DNA of 60,107 nt from an uncultured Collinsella sp. (GTDB lineage: Bacteria; Actinomycetota; Coriobacteriia; Coriobacteriales; Coriobacteriaceae): NCBI GenBank assembly GCA_934658705.1, contig CAKUHP010000006.1, forward strand, positions 1 to 60,107, read 5' to 3'. Shown in pieces: positions 26,628 through 35,368 of the stretch. Within the stretch, counting starts at the first letter, position 1, and the number at the start of each line of letters is the position of its first letter. The notes under the pieces were generated by a model. The model was not told the DNA's origin. It was given only the letters and a program-made list of their open reading frames with translations, and made no database searches. A program made the position numbers and the translations under genes.

Positions 26628-27698
26628 CTACCGGCAAACCAGATGAATCCTGCTCGCATCAAAATGCATGCGCAGGGTCTCCCCCGCCTGCGGCAACTCC
26701 TCGACAGGCGCACTCACCTTGTTGACCTTCCACTGCAGGCGCGTCGGTGCGTCGGCACGCGGCACATCCAGCAGCACCAAGCGCTCAAAACGCGAATCGC
26801 TCACGCGGGCCACGTGCAGGTCGTAGCTGTTGCGACCACGCTCGGCACGGTTGTCCACATGGAAGTAGCTCGCGCGGATGCCCAGGTACGCCACGTTATC
26901 GGGCACCTCGCGGCCCACATTGAAGGTCATGCCCCAGTCCAGGGCTTCAACTTCCTGAGGCCCGATCTTGCGCGCACGGCTCGTGTTCTTGCAGCCCGTC
27001 AGGCGCAGCGCGGCTAAGGTCTGCGGCCGGCGGACCACGTCCTCGACGGAACCGATCTCCTCCACATGCCCGTTGTGCATCACACAGATGCGCTCGCACA
27101 GGCGACATGCCTCATCGATATCGTGGCTCACGTACAGCACGGTGCGGTTGCAGACATCGAACAGGTCGAGCATGTTTTGCTCAAGCGCGCTCTTGAGATA
27201 CGCGTCGAGGGCGCTCATGGGCTCGTCGAACATGAAGATGCCCGGGTGCGCCGCCACCATGCGGGCAAGCGCCACACGCTGCTGCTGGCCGCCCGAAAGT
27301 CGCGCGGGATAGCGGTCGGCAAAGTCGGCCAGGCCAAAGATACCCAGATAGCGTTCGGCAAGCTTTTTGCGCGCTGCGGCGTCGCCGGCATCCTCAACGC
27401 CGGCACAAACGTTATCGGCCACCGTCATATTGGGAAACAGCTGATAGTTTTGGAACAGCAGGGCGCACTTGCGTTCCTGGGGCGACAAGTTGATGCCCGC
27501 GGCAGAGTCGAAGAAGGTCACGCCATTGACGACGATCTTGCCCTCATCGGGCGTCTCCACGCCGGCGATGCAGCGCAAGGTACAGCTCTTACCGCATCCG
27601 GAGGCGCCAAGCAGCGCCACCCGCTCCTCGCCGGCTTCCAGCTGAATGTCGAGGGTAAAGCCGGGATAACGCTTTTTGATATCCAGAACGAGCGACAT
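26628..27698 (-). CDS. modC: Molybdate ABC transporter, ATP-binding protein
   Basis: A 356-aa ABC ATPase energising molybdate (or tungstate) import. Walker A is GASGCGKSCTLR (about residue 31), the Q-loop region is ALLFQNYQLFPNMTV, the signature LSGGQQQRVALAR, and Walker B is GIFMFDEPMSALD with a switch His in VLYVSHDIDEA. The C-terminal 120 residues form a regulatory extension but do not show a clear Mop domain. It starts 3 bp after modB, so it is co-transcribed. It is the last mod gene; the next gene on this strand begins about 450 bp further on behind its own promoter. Confidence 0.9.
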   Translation of the reverse strand: MSLVLDIKKRYPGFTLDIQLEAGEERVALLGASGCGKSCTLRCIAGVETPDEGKIVVNGVTFFDSAAGINLSPQERKCALLFQNYQLFPNMTVADNVCAGVEDAGDAAARKKLAERYLGIFGLADFADRYPARLSGGQQQRVALARMVAAHPGIFMFDEPMSALDAYLKSALEQNMLDLFDVCNRTVLYVSHDIDEACRLCERICVMHNGHVEEIGSVEDVVRRPQTLAALRLTGCKNTSRARKIGPQEVEALDWGMTFNVGREVPDNVAYLGIRASYFHVDNRAERGRNSYDLHVARVSDSRFERLVLLDVPRADAPTRLQWKVNKVSAPVEELPQAGETLRMHFDASRIHLVCR

Positions 27699-27701
27699 GG
27701 C

Positions 27702-29183
27702 CTATCGACCTCCCTTCGCGACCGCGTCGTCACGCATAAGCTCGGCCAACGCCTCGCGATCGATACGCAGAGCATCGCCACCGACGGGGTCGAGCGAATC
27801 GCCCTGCCCAGCGAGCTCTTTGGCTTGCTTGCGCTCTGCACGGGAAAGGCCACGCTCGCGATACTTTTGCGAATGCGACGTATACATATTGATGAACAGG
27901 ATGACCAAGAAGCTGAAGACGATCACGACGACGACCCAAAAGAGCGCTACCGACGTGTTGCCGCCCATCCACTCAAAGTAGATGGCGATGGGAATGGTCT
28001 GCGTAATGCCGGCGTAGTTGCCCGCAAAGAACAGCGTGCAGCCAAACTCGCCCATCGCGCGGGCAAAGGCGAGCACCGTGCCGGCGGCAATGGAGGGCCA
28101 GCCGAGGGGCATCATGAGCTTGGTAAAGATGCGTCGCTCGGACCAGCCCAGCGTGCGCGCCGCATCGAGCATCTGCGTGTCGAGACTCTCGAAGGCGCCG
28201 AGTGCCGTACGATAGACAAGCGGGAACGACACCACCACGGCAGAGATCACTGCCGCCGGCCACGTAAAGACAATCGAGATGCCGTGCGCAATCAGCCACT
28301 GGCCCACCCCGGTCGAGCGGCCGAACAGCATAAGCAGCAAAAAGCCGCAGACCGTGGGCGGCAGCACCATGGGGATGGTAAAGACCGAATCGAGTAGGCC
28401 CTTCACGCGGCTCGTGGTTCCCATGGTCTTCCACGCGGCGAACAGGCCCAGCGCGAAGGCGATCACCAGGGCAAGCCCGCTCGTTTTGATGGACACCCAA
28501 AACGGGCGGTAGTCAATACTGCCAAAGAAGGTCGCGGCGCGCTCCGCTAGCGAAAGCGGCTCCGTCGTCGAGACACTCGCATACGGCACCAAGGCGGCGT
28601 TATCGCTCCACAGGGCTCCGTCACCCAGATTGAGCCCGGGGTTTGCGGCGTCCGCGGCATTCACGACGGTGTAGTAGTCGCCGTCGTCGCCCTTCACCTT
28701 AAACAGATAACGGTAATCGCCCTGTACCAGCTCATTGTCCGAGGTAAACACCCACTCGAGCTTGGAGTCCTCCAGCAGCGCGCCTCCCATGGAGTGAGAC
28801 TTATCGAGCCCCGCGAGCATCTTCTTGAGCGCCTTTTGGTCGGAGGCATTTGCGATATCGAGGCCCGCTTCCTTGGCGGCATGCGCATCGACCCACACCA
28901 CGATGCTCGTAGGCGTGGTCACCATTACGAGCGACGTCTTTCTGTAGATGGGAAAACGATAACCCTCGGGCTGGTCGGCAAACGAGCGGGCCGTGCCCTT
29001 GGCGTTGCGCTCAAAGGCGTTGAGGCCAAAGTCGACGCCATCGATAAGCGCGGAGTCCTCTGTCGCTTGGCGTCCGTCGGCAGTGGCGAAGAGCGCCTCG
29101 GCTCGGGCAGCCCCAGGCAGCGCCGTCAATGCGCAGACAATCGCCGCCAGCGCAGCGAGCAGGCAAATCGTTTTCCTTGACAC
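27702..29183 (-). CDS. modB: Molybdate ABC transporter permease with an unusual N-terminal extracytoplasmic domain
   Basis: A 493-aa protein in two parts. Residues 1-28 are a signal peptide or anchor (TICLLAALAAIVCALTALPG, ARAEA), followed by about 190 residues predicted outside the membrane (ATADGRQATEDSAL..VVWVDAHAAKE..LKKMLAGLDKS). From about residue 235 comes a ModB permease: helix IKTSGLALVIAFALGLFAAW, DSVFTIPMVLPPTVCGFLLL, and the EAA-type loop LDAARTLGWSERRIFTKLMMPLGWPSI. Normal ModB is about 225 aa, so the N-terminal half is an addition. A basic 60-residue tail follows the last helix. The 117-bp gap after modA contains a hairpin that may attenuate read-through. Confidence 0.85.
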   Translation of the reverse strand: MSRKTICLLAALAAIVCALTALPGAARAEALFATADGRQATEDSALIDGVDFGLNAFERNAKGTARSFADQPEGYRFPIYRKTSLVMVTTPTSIVVWVDAHAAKEAGLDIANASDQKALKKMLAGLDKSHSMGGALLEDSKLEWVFTSDNELVQGDYRYLFKVKGDDGDYYTVVNAADAANPGLNLGDGALWSDNAALVPYASVSTTEPLSLAERAATFFGSIDYRPFWVSIKTSGLALVIAFALGLFAAWKTMGTTSRVKGLLDSVFTIPMVLPPTVCGFLLLMLFGRSTGVGQWLIAHGISIVFTWPAAVISAVVVSFPLVYRTALGAFESLDTQMLDAARTLGWSERRIFTKLMMPLGWPSIAAGTVLAFARAMGEFGCTLFFAGNYAGITQTIPIAIYFEWMGGNTSVALFWVVVVIVFSFLVILFINMYTSHSQKYRERGLSRAERKQAKELAGQGDSLDPVGGDALRIDREALAELMRDDAVAKGGR

Positions 29184-29240
29184 GGGCGACTCCTCAAATA
29201 CAGGGCAACGGCGCGCGGGTACGCCGCTTCAATCTAAATA

Positions 29241-29268
29241 GGGCGGGCGATCGCAAGAACGCCCGCCC
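29241..29268 (-). terminator. Hairpin between modA and modB, likely partial terminator
   Basis: GGGCGGGCG and CGCCCGCCC pair perfectly around 10 nt, followed on the minus strand by TATTTAG. The weak U-tract suggests attenuation so that the binding protein is made in excess over the permease. Confidence 0.55.
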
Positions 29269-29300
29269 TCAAGCATATCGTTATGCAGCGCTCTTCTGCA

Positions 29301-30176
29301 CTACTCGGAAAGCTCAAAGCCGTACTTAGCCCAAATCTTCTGCGCCTTCTTGTTAGACAGGCAGAAGTCGATGAACGCCTTGGCCTCGTCGGCATGCTCG
29401 GAGCTCTCGGCCACGGCACCCGGGTACACAATGGGCTTGTGCGAATCCTCGGGGCACACGAAGGCCTCCTCGATGCCGTCGTAGCGGTAGATGTCGGAGC
29501 TGTAGACAAAACCTGCCACGCAGTCGCCCGTGGACACGTAGGCGGCAGCGGTGCCGACCTTATCGGCCAGCGCGACCTTGTCGGCAATCTCGGGCGCGTA
29601 CTCGCCGTCGTCGCCCTCGGTGCCGGTGTAGAGCCCGACGGACGCCAGCGCCTGGTTGGCGTACTTGCCGGCCGGAACGGTCTTGGCATCGCCGATGGCG
29701 ATCTTGCCGTCCAGGTTCGCGACGTCGGCGATGGCCTCGACCTTGGTGTCGGAGCCCTCGGCGCGAATGATCACGAGGTCGTTGACGAACATGTCCTCAC
29801 GGGTGTCGGTGTCGACGAGCTCGGCAGTCTCGGCATCGTCCATGGTGCCCTTGGAAGCGGTGATGAGCACGTCGACGGCAGCGCCGGCCTTCATCTGCTC
29901 AACCAGATCGCCAGAGGCCTTGAACTGCGTATCGGCAAAGGTGGTGCCGGTCTGGTCGGTGTAGAGCTCCTGGACCTCGGGCAGAGCCTTCTCGAGCGAG
30001 TTGGCGGCGAAAATCTGCAGTTCGACGGCCTTCTTCTTAGAGGAGGACTTGACAGAACCGGCGTCGGAACCAGCAGACTCGGACTCCTTGTTACCCGAGC
30101 AGCCGGCAAGGCCAAGGCCGGCGGCAGCAGCGGCAGAAAGCGAAACGAAACCGCGGCGAGAAACCATATCGAACAT
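29301..30176 (-). CDS. modA: Molybdate-binding lipoprotein
   Basis: A 291-aa substrate-binding protein. The N-terminus joins a twin-arginine-like motif (SRRGFVSLS) to a lipobox (LGLAGC), so it is probably Tat-exported and lipid-anchored. After a Ser/Lys-rich linker, LQIFAANSLEKALPEV matches the start of mature ModA (the oxyanion-binding Ser sits here). GDLVEQMKAGAAVDVLITAS and GDAKTVPAGKYANQAL are further ModA motifs; KVGTAAAYVSTGDCVAGFVYSSD completes the site. The ATG at 30176 has AAAGGG upstream. It has its own promoter region with dyads, and modBC follow. Confidence 0.9.
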   Translation of the reverse strand: MFDMVSRRGFVSLSAAAAAGLGLAGCSGNKESESAGSDAGSVKSSSKKKAVELQIFAANSLEKALPEVQELYTDQTGTTFADTQFKASGDLVEQMKAGAAVDVLITASKGTMDDAETAELVDTDTREDMFVNDLVIIRAEGSDTKVEAIADVANLDGKIAIGDAKTVPAGKYANQALASVGLYTGTEGDDGEYAPEIADKVALADKVGTAAAYVSTGDCVAGFVYSSDIYRYDGIEEAFVCPEDSHKPIVYPGAVAESSEHADEAKAFIDFCLSNKKAQKIWAKYGFELSE

Positions 30177-30229
30177 ATTGAACCCTTTCGGACCTTGTGC
30201 CCGGGTACCCCACCGCGGGCTTTATTCTG

Positions 30230-30288
30230 TAATCAGATTATACTTCAGCGCGAATAATGGCAGTGAGAAATTATTCTCGCATGAGAAT
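30230..30288 (-). promoter_or_regulatory. modA promoter with two dyads
   Basis: A minus-strand TATAAT (30237-30242) overlaps the dyad TAATC-A-GATTA (30230-30240). A second dyad, ATTCTC-GCAT-GAGAAT (30273-30288), lies upstream, followed by another CAGATTA. These could bind a molybdate- or anaerobiosis-responsive regulator; they do not match the E. coli ModE consensus. Confidence 0.45.
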
Positions 30289-30339
30289 ATATTTTCAGAT
30301 TACGACACGCATCGACTTCACCTCGGCATCAAGCAAAAA

Positions 30340-30368
30340 GGCGGAGCAACCGTTCGGGTCACTCCGCC
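30340..30368 (-). terminator. Intrinsic terminator after mogA
   Basis: On the minus strand GGCGGAG pairs with CTCCGCC and is followed directly by TTTTTGC. It separates the moeA-mogA unit from modA. Confidence 0.75.
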
Positions 30369-30381
30369 GCAGGTGAAACAC

Positions 30382-30861
30382 TTATTTGGCGTGTCCGCCG
30401 CCCGCCGTCATCTGTGCCGCGTGCTCCAGCTGGTCGGCAATCGCCTCCCAGCTTTCGCGGGCTGCCTTGGTGGATCCGGGAAAGTTTACGACAAGTGTAT
30501 GACCGCGTTGCATGCACACGGCGCGCGACAGCATCGCGCGGCGCGTCTTGGTCATCGAGTACGCGCGAATCGCCTCGGCAATGCCCGGCACATCGCGGTC
30601 GCAGACGGCGCGCGTCGCCTCGGGCGTCACGTCGCGCATCGAAAGTCCCGTGCCGCCGCAGGTAAGCACAACATGGGCATGGCGCTCGTCGGCAGCGTCC
30701 ACGATAGCGGCGCCAATCTCGTCGACGTCGTCGCGCACAACCACGTGCGAGGCTACCGTCCAGCCCTGAGCCGCAATGAGTTCCTCGAGCGCGGCTCCGG
30801 CCTCATCCTGGGCAAGATCGCGCGTGTCCGAACACGTCACGATCGAAATCTTCAACTCCAT
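30382..30861 (-). CDS. mogA: Molybdopterin adenylyltransferase (MogA/MoaB family)
   Basis: A 159-aa single-domain protein that adenylates molybdopterin before molybdate insertion. Conserved MogA/MoaB motifs: IVTCSDTRD near the N-terminus, VVVRDDVDEI, and the signature LTCGGTGLSMRDVTPEAT. PGSTKAARESW close to the C-terminus is the usual substrate-loop motif. The start at 30861 (MELKIS) has AGGAGCG upstream; longer in-frame extensions run into moeA. It starts 10 bp after moeA, whose product uses the adenylated cofactor. The symbol could equally be moaB. Confidence 0.9.
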   Translation of the reverse strand: MELKISIVTCSDTRDLAQDEAGAALEELIAAQGWTVASHVVVRDDVDEIGAAIVDAADERHAHVVLTCGGTGLSMRDVTPEATRAVCDRDVPGIAEAIRAYSMTKTRRAMLSRAVCMQRGHTLVVNFPGSTKAARESWEAIADQLEHAAQMTAGGGHAK

Positions 30862-30871
30862 AGCGCTCCTC

Positions 30872-32134
30872 CTAAAGCACGGTGCCCTCGGGCAAGTCGA
30901 CGCGGACGACATCCACGACATCGCCCGGCTCGAGCTCGCACGGGCCCTCGTTAATGCGCAGCAGACAATTCGCGCGCTGCATCGTGCCAAGCAGCGCCGA
31001 ATTCTGGCTCTTGGCCTCAGTCACCATAAGCACGCCGGTCTGGGCATCGCGCGCAACGCTGGCGCGGTCGTAAAAGCGACGGTCTTGGCGCTTCTTCACG
31101 CCGTGCGTGAGCGTCGCCTGCTGCACGGGGCGCGCGCCCTCGGCAAAACCACGCATCTTACGAATCGCCGGGCGCGCGAGCACCTCAAAGCCCACGTAGG
31201 CCGCCGCCGGATTGCCCGAAAGCCCCAGGTACGGCTTGCCGCCGAGCAGTCCAAACGTGATGGCCTTACCAGGACGCATCGAGATGCGATCGAACAGGAC
31301 CTCGCCTTCGCGCTGGACCAGCGCCGTCACGTAATCGTAGTCTCCGGCCGAGGCGCCACCGCTCGTAATGACAAAGTCGCACTCGCGCACCGCGCGGTGT
31401 ACGAGCTCGGATATCGCCTGCTCGTCGTCGGGCGCAATGCCATAGAAGACAGGCTCGGCACCGGCATCGAGTGCCTCGGCCATCAGCGCCGAGGAGTTGG
31501 AATCGCGAATCTGGCCACGCGCCGGAAGCTCACTTGGAGCAACCAGCTCCGTGCCCAGCGAGATGATGCCCACGCGCGGTGCGGCGTGCACCTTCACGAT
31601 CGCGTACCCAGCGCTTGCCAGCAGGCCCGCACCAGCCGGCGCCACAACCTCACCGGCACGCATCACGACGTCGCCGGCATGGGCTTCTTCGGCAGCAGAG
31701 CGAACGTTCTCCCCCACCTTAGCCGGCGCCGAGAAGCGGACGTGCGAGCCCTCGTTGCCATCGCCGTCGAGCACGTCGACGATCTCGTACTTCACCACGG
31801 CATCGGCGCCCTCTGGCACCGGCGCGCCCGTCATGATACGAACCGTCTCGCCCGCGCCGATCGTGCCCTCAAACACATGACCCGCTGCCTCGTGCCCGAC
31901 AACGGAAAGCGTCACCGGAGTATCGCCGGTGGCCGCACCAAGGTCGACGGCGCGCACGGCATAACCGTCCATGGCGCTGTTGGCAAATGGCGAGATGTCG
32001 ATATCGGCCACGGCTTCCTCGGCCAAGGGAAGGCCGGCCACCTGCCATACGGGAATCTCGACAACCCCGGTCGGACTCACATGTGACAAGACAATTGCCT
32101 GCGCGTCCTCCAACGGAATGAGCTTCTCTGCCAT
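30872..32134 (-). CDS. moeA: Molybdopterin molybdenumtransferase
   Basis: A 420-aa MoeA that inserts molybdate into adenylyl-molybdopterin. Signature stretches are DISPFANSAMDGYAVRA in domain I, RIMTGAPVPEGADAVV, the GTELV and GQIRDSNSSAL block of the MoCF domain, SGGASAGDYDYV, and GLSGNPAAAYVGFEV. The C-terminal domain IV is present. ATG at 32134 is preferred over the GTG two codons upstream because AGAGG is better spaced. It forms an operon with mogA. A minus-strand TATACT at 32193-32198 is a likely -10. Confidence 0.93.
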   Translation of the reverse strand: MAEKLIPLEDAQAIVLSHVSPTGVVEIPVWQVAGLPLAEEAVADIDISPFANSAMDGYAVRAVDLGAATGDTPVTLSVVGHEAAGHVFEGTIGAGETVRIMTGAPVPEGADAVVKYEIVDVLDGDGNEGSHVRFSAPAKVGENVRSAAEEAHAGDVVMRAGEVVAPAGAGLLASAGYAIVKVHAAPRVGIISLGTELVAPSELPARGQIRDSNSSALMAEALDAGAEPVFYGIAPDDEQAISELVHRAVRECDFVITSGGASAGDYDYVTALVQREGEVLFDRISMRPGKAITFGLLGGKPYLGLSGNPAAAYVGFEVLARPAIRKMRGFAEGARPVQQATLTHGVKKRQDRRFYDRASVARDAQTGVLMVTEAKSQNSALLGTMQRANCLLRINEGPCELEPGDVVDVVRVDLPEGTVL

Positions 32135-32192
32135 ATGCACCTCTTACAGATCGCGGCGCGTAACAAGGGCGCCGATTCTTTATGTTTGTCTC

Positions 32193-32198
32193 AGTATA
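32193..32198 (-). promoter_or_regulatory. Likely -10 element for moeA
   Basis: TATACT on the minus strand lies about 60 bp upstream of the moeA start, in the intergenic region shared with the divergent ClC gene. Confidence 0.4.
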
Positions 32199-32310
32199 AT
32201 CCCCCGCCGCACGACCGCGTCACGGCCTGCACTCGCGAATACGCCTGTCGGCTGTAAGCCGCGAAACAGAATGGAAACCAACCCACCGACTCGTTGCGTT
32301 TGCCACGTTT

Positions 32311-32316
32311 TATAAT
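32311..32316 (+). promoter_or_regulatory. Likely -10 element for the ClC channel gene
   Basis: A perfect TATAAT lies 31 bp before the start codon. A good -35 at 17 bp is not evident. No fluoride-riboswitch-like sequence is seen. Confidence 0.4.
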
Positions 32317-32346
32317 GCTTGCGTTGCAACCAAAGAAGAGGACACC

Positions 32347-33768
32347 ATGGCTTTTACCGACACATCAGACAGCGAAAGCGAAGAGCAAGACAACTCCCTG
32401 CCGCTCGACGAGGGAGGCTTCTTCTCCCTGAATGACGTCATCATGGCCGGCAGGCATCAGCTCACCCGCTCTGAGCATCTCTTGGCCGCCGACACGCGCC
32501 GTAACGCCCGCAATCTGCTCGCGAGCGCCAAGCTGCTCGTGCTCGTCGTGATCGTCTCGCTCGCCATGGGTGTTGCCGCCTGGGCATTTTTAGCCTCGCT
32601 GAACATCGCGACCGACTATCGCGAGCACCATGCGTGGGTCTACGCCCTGCTCCCCGCCGTGGGTGTCGCCACCGCATGGGTGTATAAGAACCACGGCCTT
32701 GCCGCCAAACGTGGCAACAACCTGGTCATCGATTCCGCCCTGGGAACCCGCCTCATCCATGCCCGCATGGCCGTCCTCACCTTTGTCTGCTCCACGCTCA
32801 CGCACCTGACAGGCGGCTCGGCCGGACGCGAGGGCGCTGCCGTGCAGATCGGCGGCACCATCGCCAGCAACATCTCAAACCTCGCCCATCTTAAAAAGCA
32901 CGACCATCACGACCTCATGCTCGCCGGCATCTCGTCTGCCTTTGGCGCCGTGTTCGGCTCGCCCCTCGCCGGCGCCTTCTTTGGCATGGAGATGTGCTTT
33001 ATCGGCAAGATCGACTACACCGCCGGCATCTACTGCCTCGTCGCCTCGTTTACCGGCTACTTTACGTCGCTTGCCCTGGGCACCGAGTATGAGGCGAACG
33101 TCATCGCCAGCGTCCCCGATATGACGCCCCGAACCGTCACCATCGTCGTCATCAGCGCCATCGTGTTCGGTCTAACCGCACGCCTCTTCGCCTGGTCGGT
33201 TCGAACCGTCAAGAGCCTCTACGGCCGCTTTATCACCAACTATCTTGTTCGCGCCCTCGTGGGCGCACTCGTGGTGCTCGCAGCTTACGCGGTGCTCGAT
33301 GCCTGGAAGTACGCCGGCCTTGCCACCTGGCTCTCGGGCGCCGGTTTCGCCGGCAATACGACCCTCGCCGACGCAGCCATCAAGTTGGTCGTGACGGCGC
33401 TCACCCTGGGCGCCGGCTTCCAGGGCGGCGAGGTCACACCCCTGTTTGGCATTGGAGCGGCACTCGGCGGCTGGATCGGCTGCCTCGCCGGAATTGACCC
33501 CAGCTTTCTGGCGGCCCTCGGCATGCTCGGCGTCTTCTGCGCCGGCCTCAACGTGCCCATCACCACTTGCATGATGGCCATCGATCTGTTCCACGGAACG
33601 GCCGCCGGCTTCTTTGTCATCGTTGCGTTTATCAGCTATCTCGCCGGCGGTCACCGCGGCGTGTACCCCGCCCAGCGCATCATCTCGCCCAAGCGCCGTT
33701 CGCTTATTGTGGACGAGGGCGGTACGGTGGCAGAGGCTATCGAGCGCCACAACGACCTGATAGAGTAG
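32347..33768 (+). CDS. ClC-family chloride channel/transporter
   Basis: A 473-aa polytopic membrane protein of the ClC family (Cl- channel or Cl-/H+ exchanger). The second anion motif reads GGSAGREGAAVQIG, with Ala where GREGP is usual. FGAVFGSPLAGAFFGMEM and QGGEVTPLFGIGAALGG are further ClC hallmarks, and the expected repeated helices are visible. The first GSGIP motif is not evident, as in other members of this subgroup. The N-terminal 75 residues are acidic and cytoplasmic; there is no CBS domain. It is transcribed divergently from moeA. The ATG at 32347 follows AAGAAGAGGACACC. Confidence 0.85.
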   Translation: MAFTDTSDSESEEQDNSLPLDEGGFFSLNDVIMAGRHQLTRSEHLLAADTRRNARNLLASAKLLVLVVIVSLAMGVAAWAFLASLNIATDYREHHAWVYALLPAVGVATAWVYKNHGLAAKRGNNLVIDSALGTRLIHARMAVLTFVCSTLTHLTGGSAGREGAAVQIGGTIASNISNLAHLKKHDHHDLMLAGISSAFGAVFGSPLAGAFFGMEMCFIGKIDYTAGIYCLVASFTGYFTSLALGTEYEANVIASVPDMTPRTVTIVVISAIVFGLTARLFAWSVRTVKSLYGRFITNYLVRALVGALVVLAAYAVLDAWKYAGLATWLSGAGFAGNTTLADAAIKLVVTALTLGAGFQGGEVTPLFGIGAALGGWIGCLAGIDPSFLAALGMLGVFCAGLNVPITTCMMAIDLFHGTAAGFFVIVAFISYLAGGHRGVYPAQRIISPKRRSLIVDEGGTVAEAIERHNDLIE

Positions 33769-33854
33769 ACGTAAGTATTCGCCGTGCAGCCACAATCGGG
33801 GCAACGTAGCCCGAGCGCGGCCGCACCGTCATACCATACGCCGGGAGTCGCCCC

Positions 33855-34817
33855 ATGCACGCAACAGATTTTGGTCGCACGCTGATCATCGCCAATCCCG
33901 CCGCCCAGTCGGGCGCGGCACGCGAAGTGGCCGAACGCCTACAGCGCTTTTTGGACATGACCGCGCGCTCATCCCAGTTTGATCTGGTGCTGACCGAGCA
34001 CATGGGACACGCCAAAGAACTTGCCGCACAGGCCCAGGGCTACCGCACGGTTATCGCACTCGGAGGCGACGGCGTGATCCACGAAGTCGTCAATGGCTTG
34101 ATGGCGCAGGAAGAGGCTGCCCGACCGGCTCTTGCCGTCCTGCCCGTGGGCTCCGGCAACGATTTTGCCCAGGCGCTCGGCATCGACGATTTCTCCGGTA
34201 AGGACTTTGGTGCCCTGCTCACCTGCGAGCTGCAGCGTCAGGACATCGGGCGCATTCGCTCATGGAACCCCGCAAGCGGCAGCGGCGAGGCGGCCGTCGA
34301 GTATTACGACCAGACACTCTCCGTCGGCATTGATGCCGCCATCGGCCTGGGCACCACCGAGCTGCGCAAAAAGACGGGACTTACCGGCGCTCCGCTCTAT
34401 ACCCTTTCGGGCCTGGAGCAGTTTGGGCTGCGCTACCGCAACTACCCCATGACGGTCAGCTTTGACGGCGCGCCCGCCGAGTGCGTGCGGGCGATTATCA
34501 TGGCCATCCAGCTGGGTCCCACCTATGGCTCGGGCTATCGCATCTGCCCCGACGCCGACCCCTGCGACGGCATCCTCGACGTTTGTTACGCATGCGGTCC
34601 CGTGCCCCGTGCAGTCGCCCTGCCCATGTTCCTTTCGGCCAAGGATGGCCACCACACCAAGCTGCCGCCGGTGCGCATGCGCCGCTGCCGCCGTGCCGAA
34701 CTCACCTTCGAGGAACCCGACTACCCCATCCAGGCCGACGGCGAACCCATCGTCGCCTCCCGCATCGAGGTGAACATCCTGGCCGCCGCCCTCGAGGTCT
34801 GGCGCCCCACCCGCTAG
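33855..34817 (+). CDS. Diacylglycerol kinase-family lipid kinase (YegS/DgkB-like)
   Basis: A 320-aa lipid kinase. The N-terminus LIIANPAAQSGAA is the DAGK opening motif, IALGGDGVIHEVVNGL is the ATP-binding GGDGT-like loop, and LPVGSGNDFAQALG the substrate/nucleotide motif. The C-terminal beta-domain includes DGILDVCYACG and PIQADGEPIVAS, which close the site. It probably phosphorylates diacylglycerol or a related lipid in phospholipid turnover. It starts 86 bp after the ClC gene and ends 7 bp before a palindromic repeat. Confidence 0.87.
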   Translation: MHATDFGRTLIIANPAAQSGAAREVAERLQRFLDMTARSSQFDLVLTEHMGHAKELAAQAQGYRTVIALGGDGVIHEVVNGLMAQEEAARPALAVLPVGSGNDFAQALGIDDFSGKDFGALLTCELQRQDIGRIRSWNPASGSGEAAVEYYDQTLSVGIDAAIGLGTTELRKKTGLTGAPLYTLSGLEQFGLRYRNYPMTVSFDGAPAECVRAIIMAIQLGPTYGSGYRICPDADPCDGILDVCYACGPVPRAVALPMFLSAKDGHHTKLPPVRMRRCRRAELTFEEPDYPIQADGEPIVASRIEVNILAAALEVWRPTR

Positions 34818-34824
34818 CCCCACC

Positions 34825-34895
34825 TAAGTTGCGGTGAAATAGGGACTGTTTATGCAGCTAAGGCCGCTAAACAGTCCCTATTTCACCGCAACTTA
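34825..34895. repeat. Palindromic repeat, AAGTTGCGG family, copy 3
   Basis: Perfect 28-bp arms (34825-34852 and 34868-34895) with a 15-nt loop, between convergent genes. The arm changes after AAATAG from TTCC (other copies) to GGGACTGT, with both arms changed together. The loop (GCAGCTAAGGCCGC) resembles that of copy 2. Confidence 0.9.
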
Positions 34896-34904
34896 TTGAG
34901 GAGC

Positions 34905-35285
34905 CTACTCGTCGCTGCCCGGCTTGCGGCGGTTGGCCTTTTTGATGGCGTTGAAGTGCTTATCGTTGAGCCTGCGCTGGCGTGAGCGCTGGGGCACCTT
35001 GGTTTTCACGCGACGGCGCGGCGGACGGCCGCGACGCTCGAGCTCAGCCTTCAGCTTGCGCAGGCAGCTCGCACGATTCTGAAACTGGCTACGGCTCTCT
35101 CGCGCCGTCACGACGATCCCCGTAGGCACATGCTTCATGCGCACCGCAGAGTCCGTCGTGTTGACGCCCTGGCCGCCCGGCCCCGTCGCGCGAAACACCT
35201 GCACCTCACAGTCGCGCGCCAGCTCCTCGGCCGACATCTCGGCATAGCGCGCATACTCGCGCCAGCCCATCTTGATCTCGTCCAT
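34905..35285 (-). CDS. RF-1-domain peptidyl-tRNA hydrolase-like protein (ArfB/PrfH-like)
   Basis: A 126-aa protein with the catalytic GGQ of class I release factors: [18 protein letters not shown] at about residues 35-52, then [20 protein letters not shown]. It lacks codon-recognition domains, and the tail is very basic ([16 protein letters not shown]), as expected for insertion into the ribosome mRNA channel. By family it would release peptides from stalled ribosomes. The start at 35285 (MDEIKMGW) has AGGAGGTG upstream. It is converged upon by the lipid kinase gene. Confidence 0.85.
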   Translation of the reverse strand: MDEIKMGWREYARYAEMSAEELARDCEVQVFRATGPGGQGVNTTDSAVRMKHVPTGIVVTARESRSQFQNRASCLRKLKAELERRGRPPRRRVKTKVPQRSRQRRLNDKHFNAIKKANRRKPGSDE

Positions 35286-35310
35286 ACCAACACCTCCTCT
35301 CAAACAAAAA

Positions 35311-35341
35311 ATGTGACAAAGGGACCGTCCCTTTGTCACAT
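35311..35341 (-). terminator. Intrinsic terminator of xpt, GGGACCGTCCC-centred palindrome
   Basis: ATGTGACAAAGGGAC and its complement flank a single C (15 perfect pairs), followed on the minus strand by TTTTTTGTTT. Core and layout match the hairpin at 23543. Confidence 0.85.
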
Positions 35342-35368
35342 CGCATGCAAATCGTATGTGCCGCGCGA

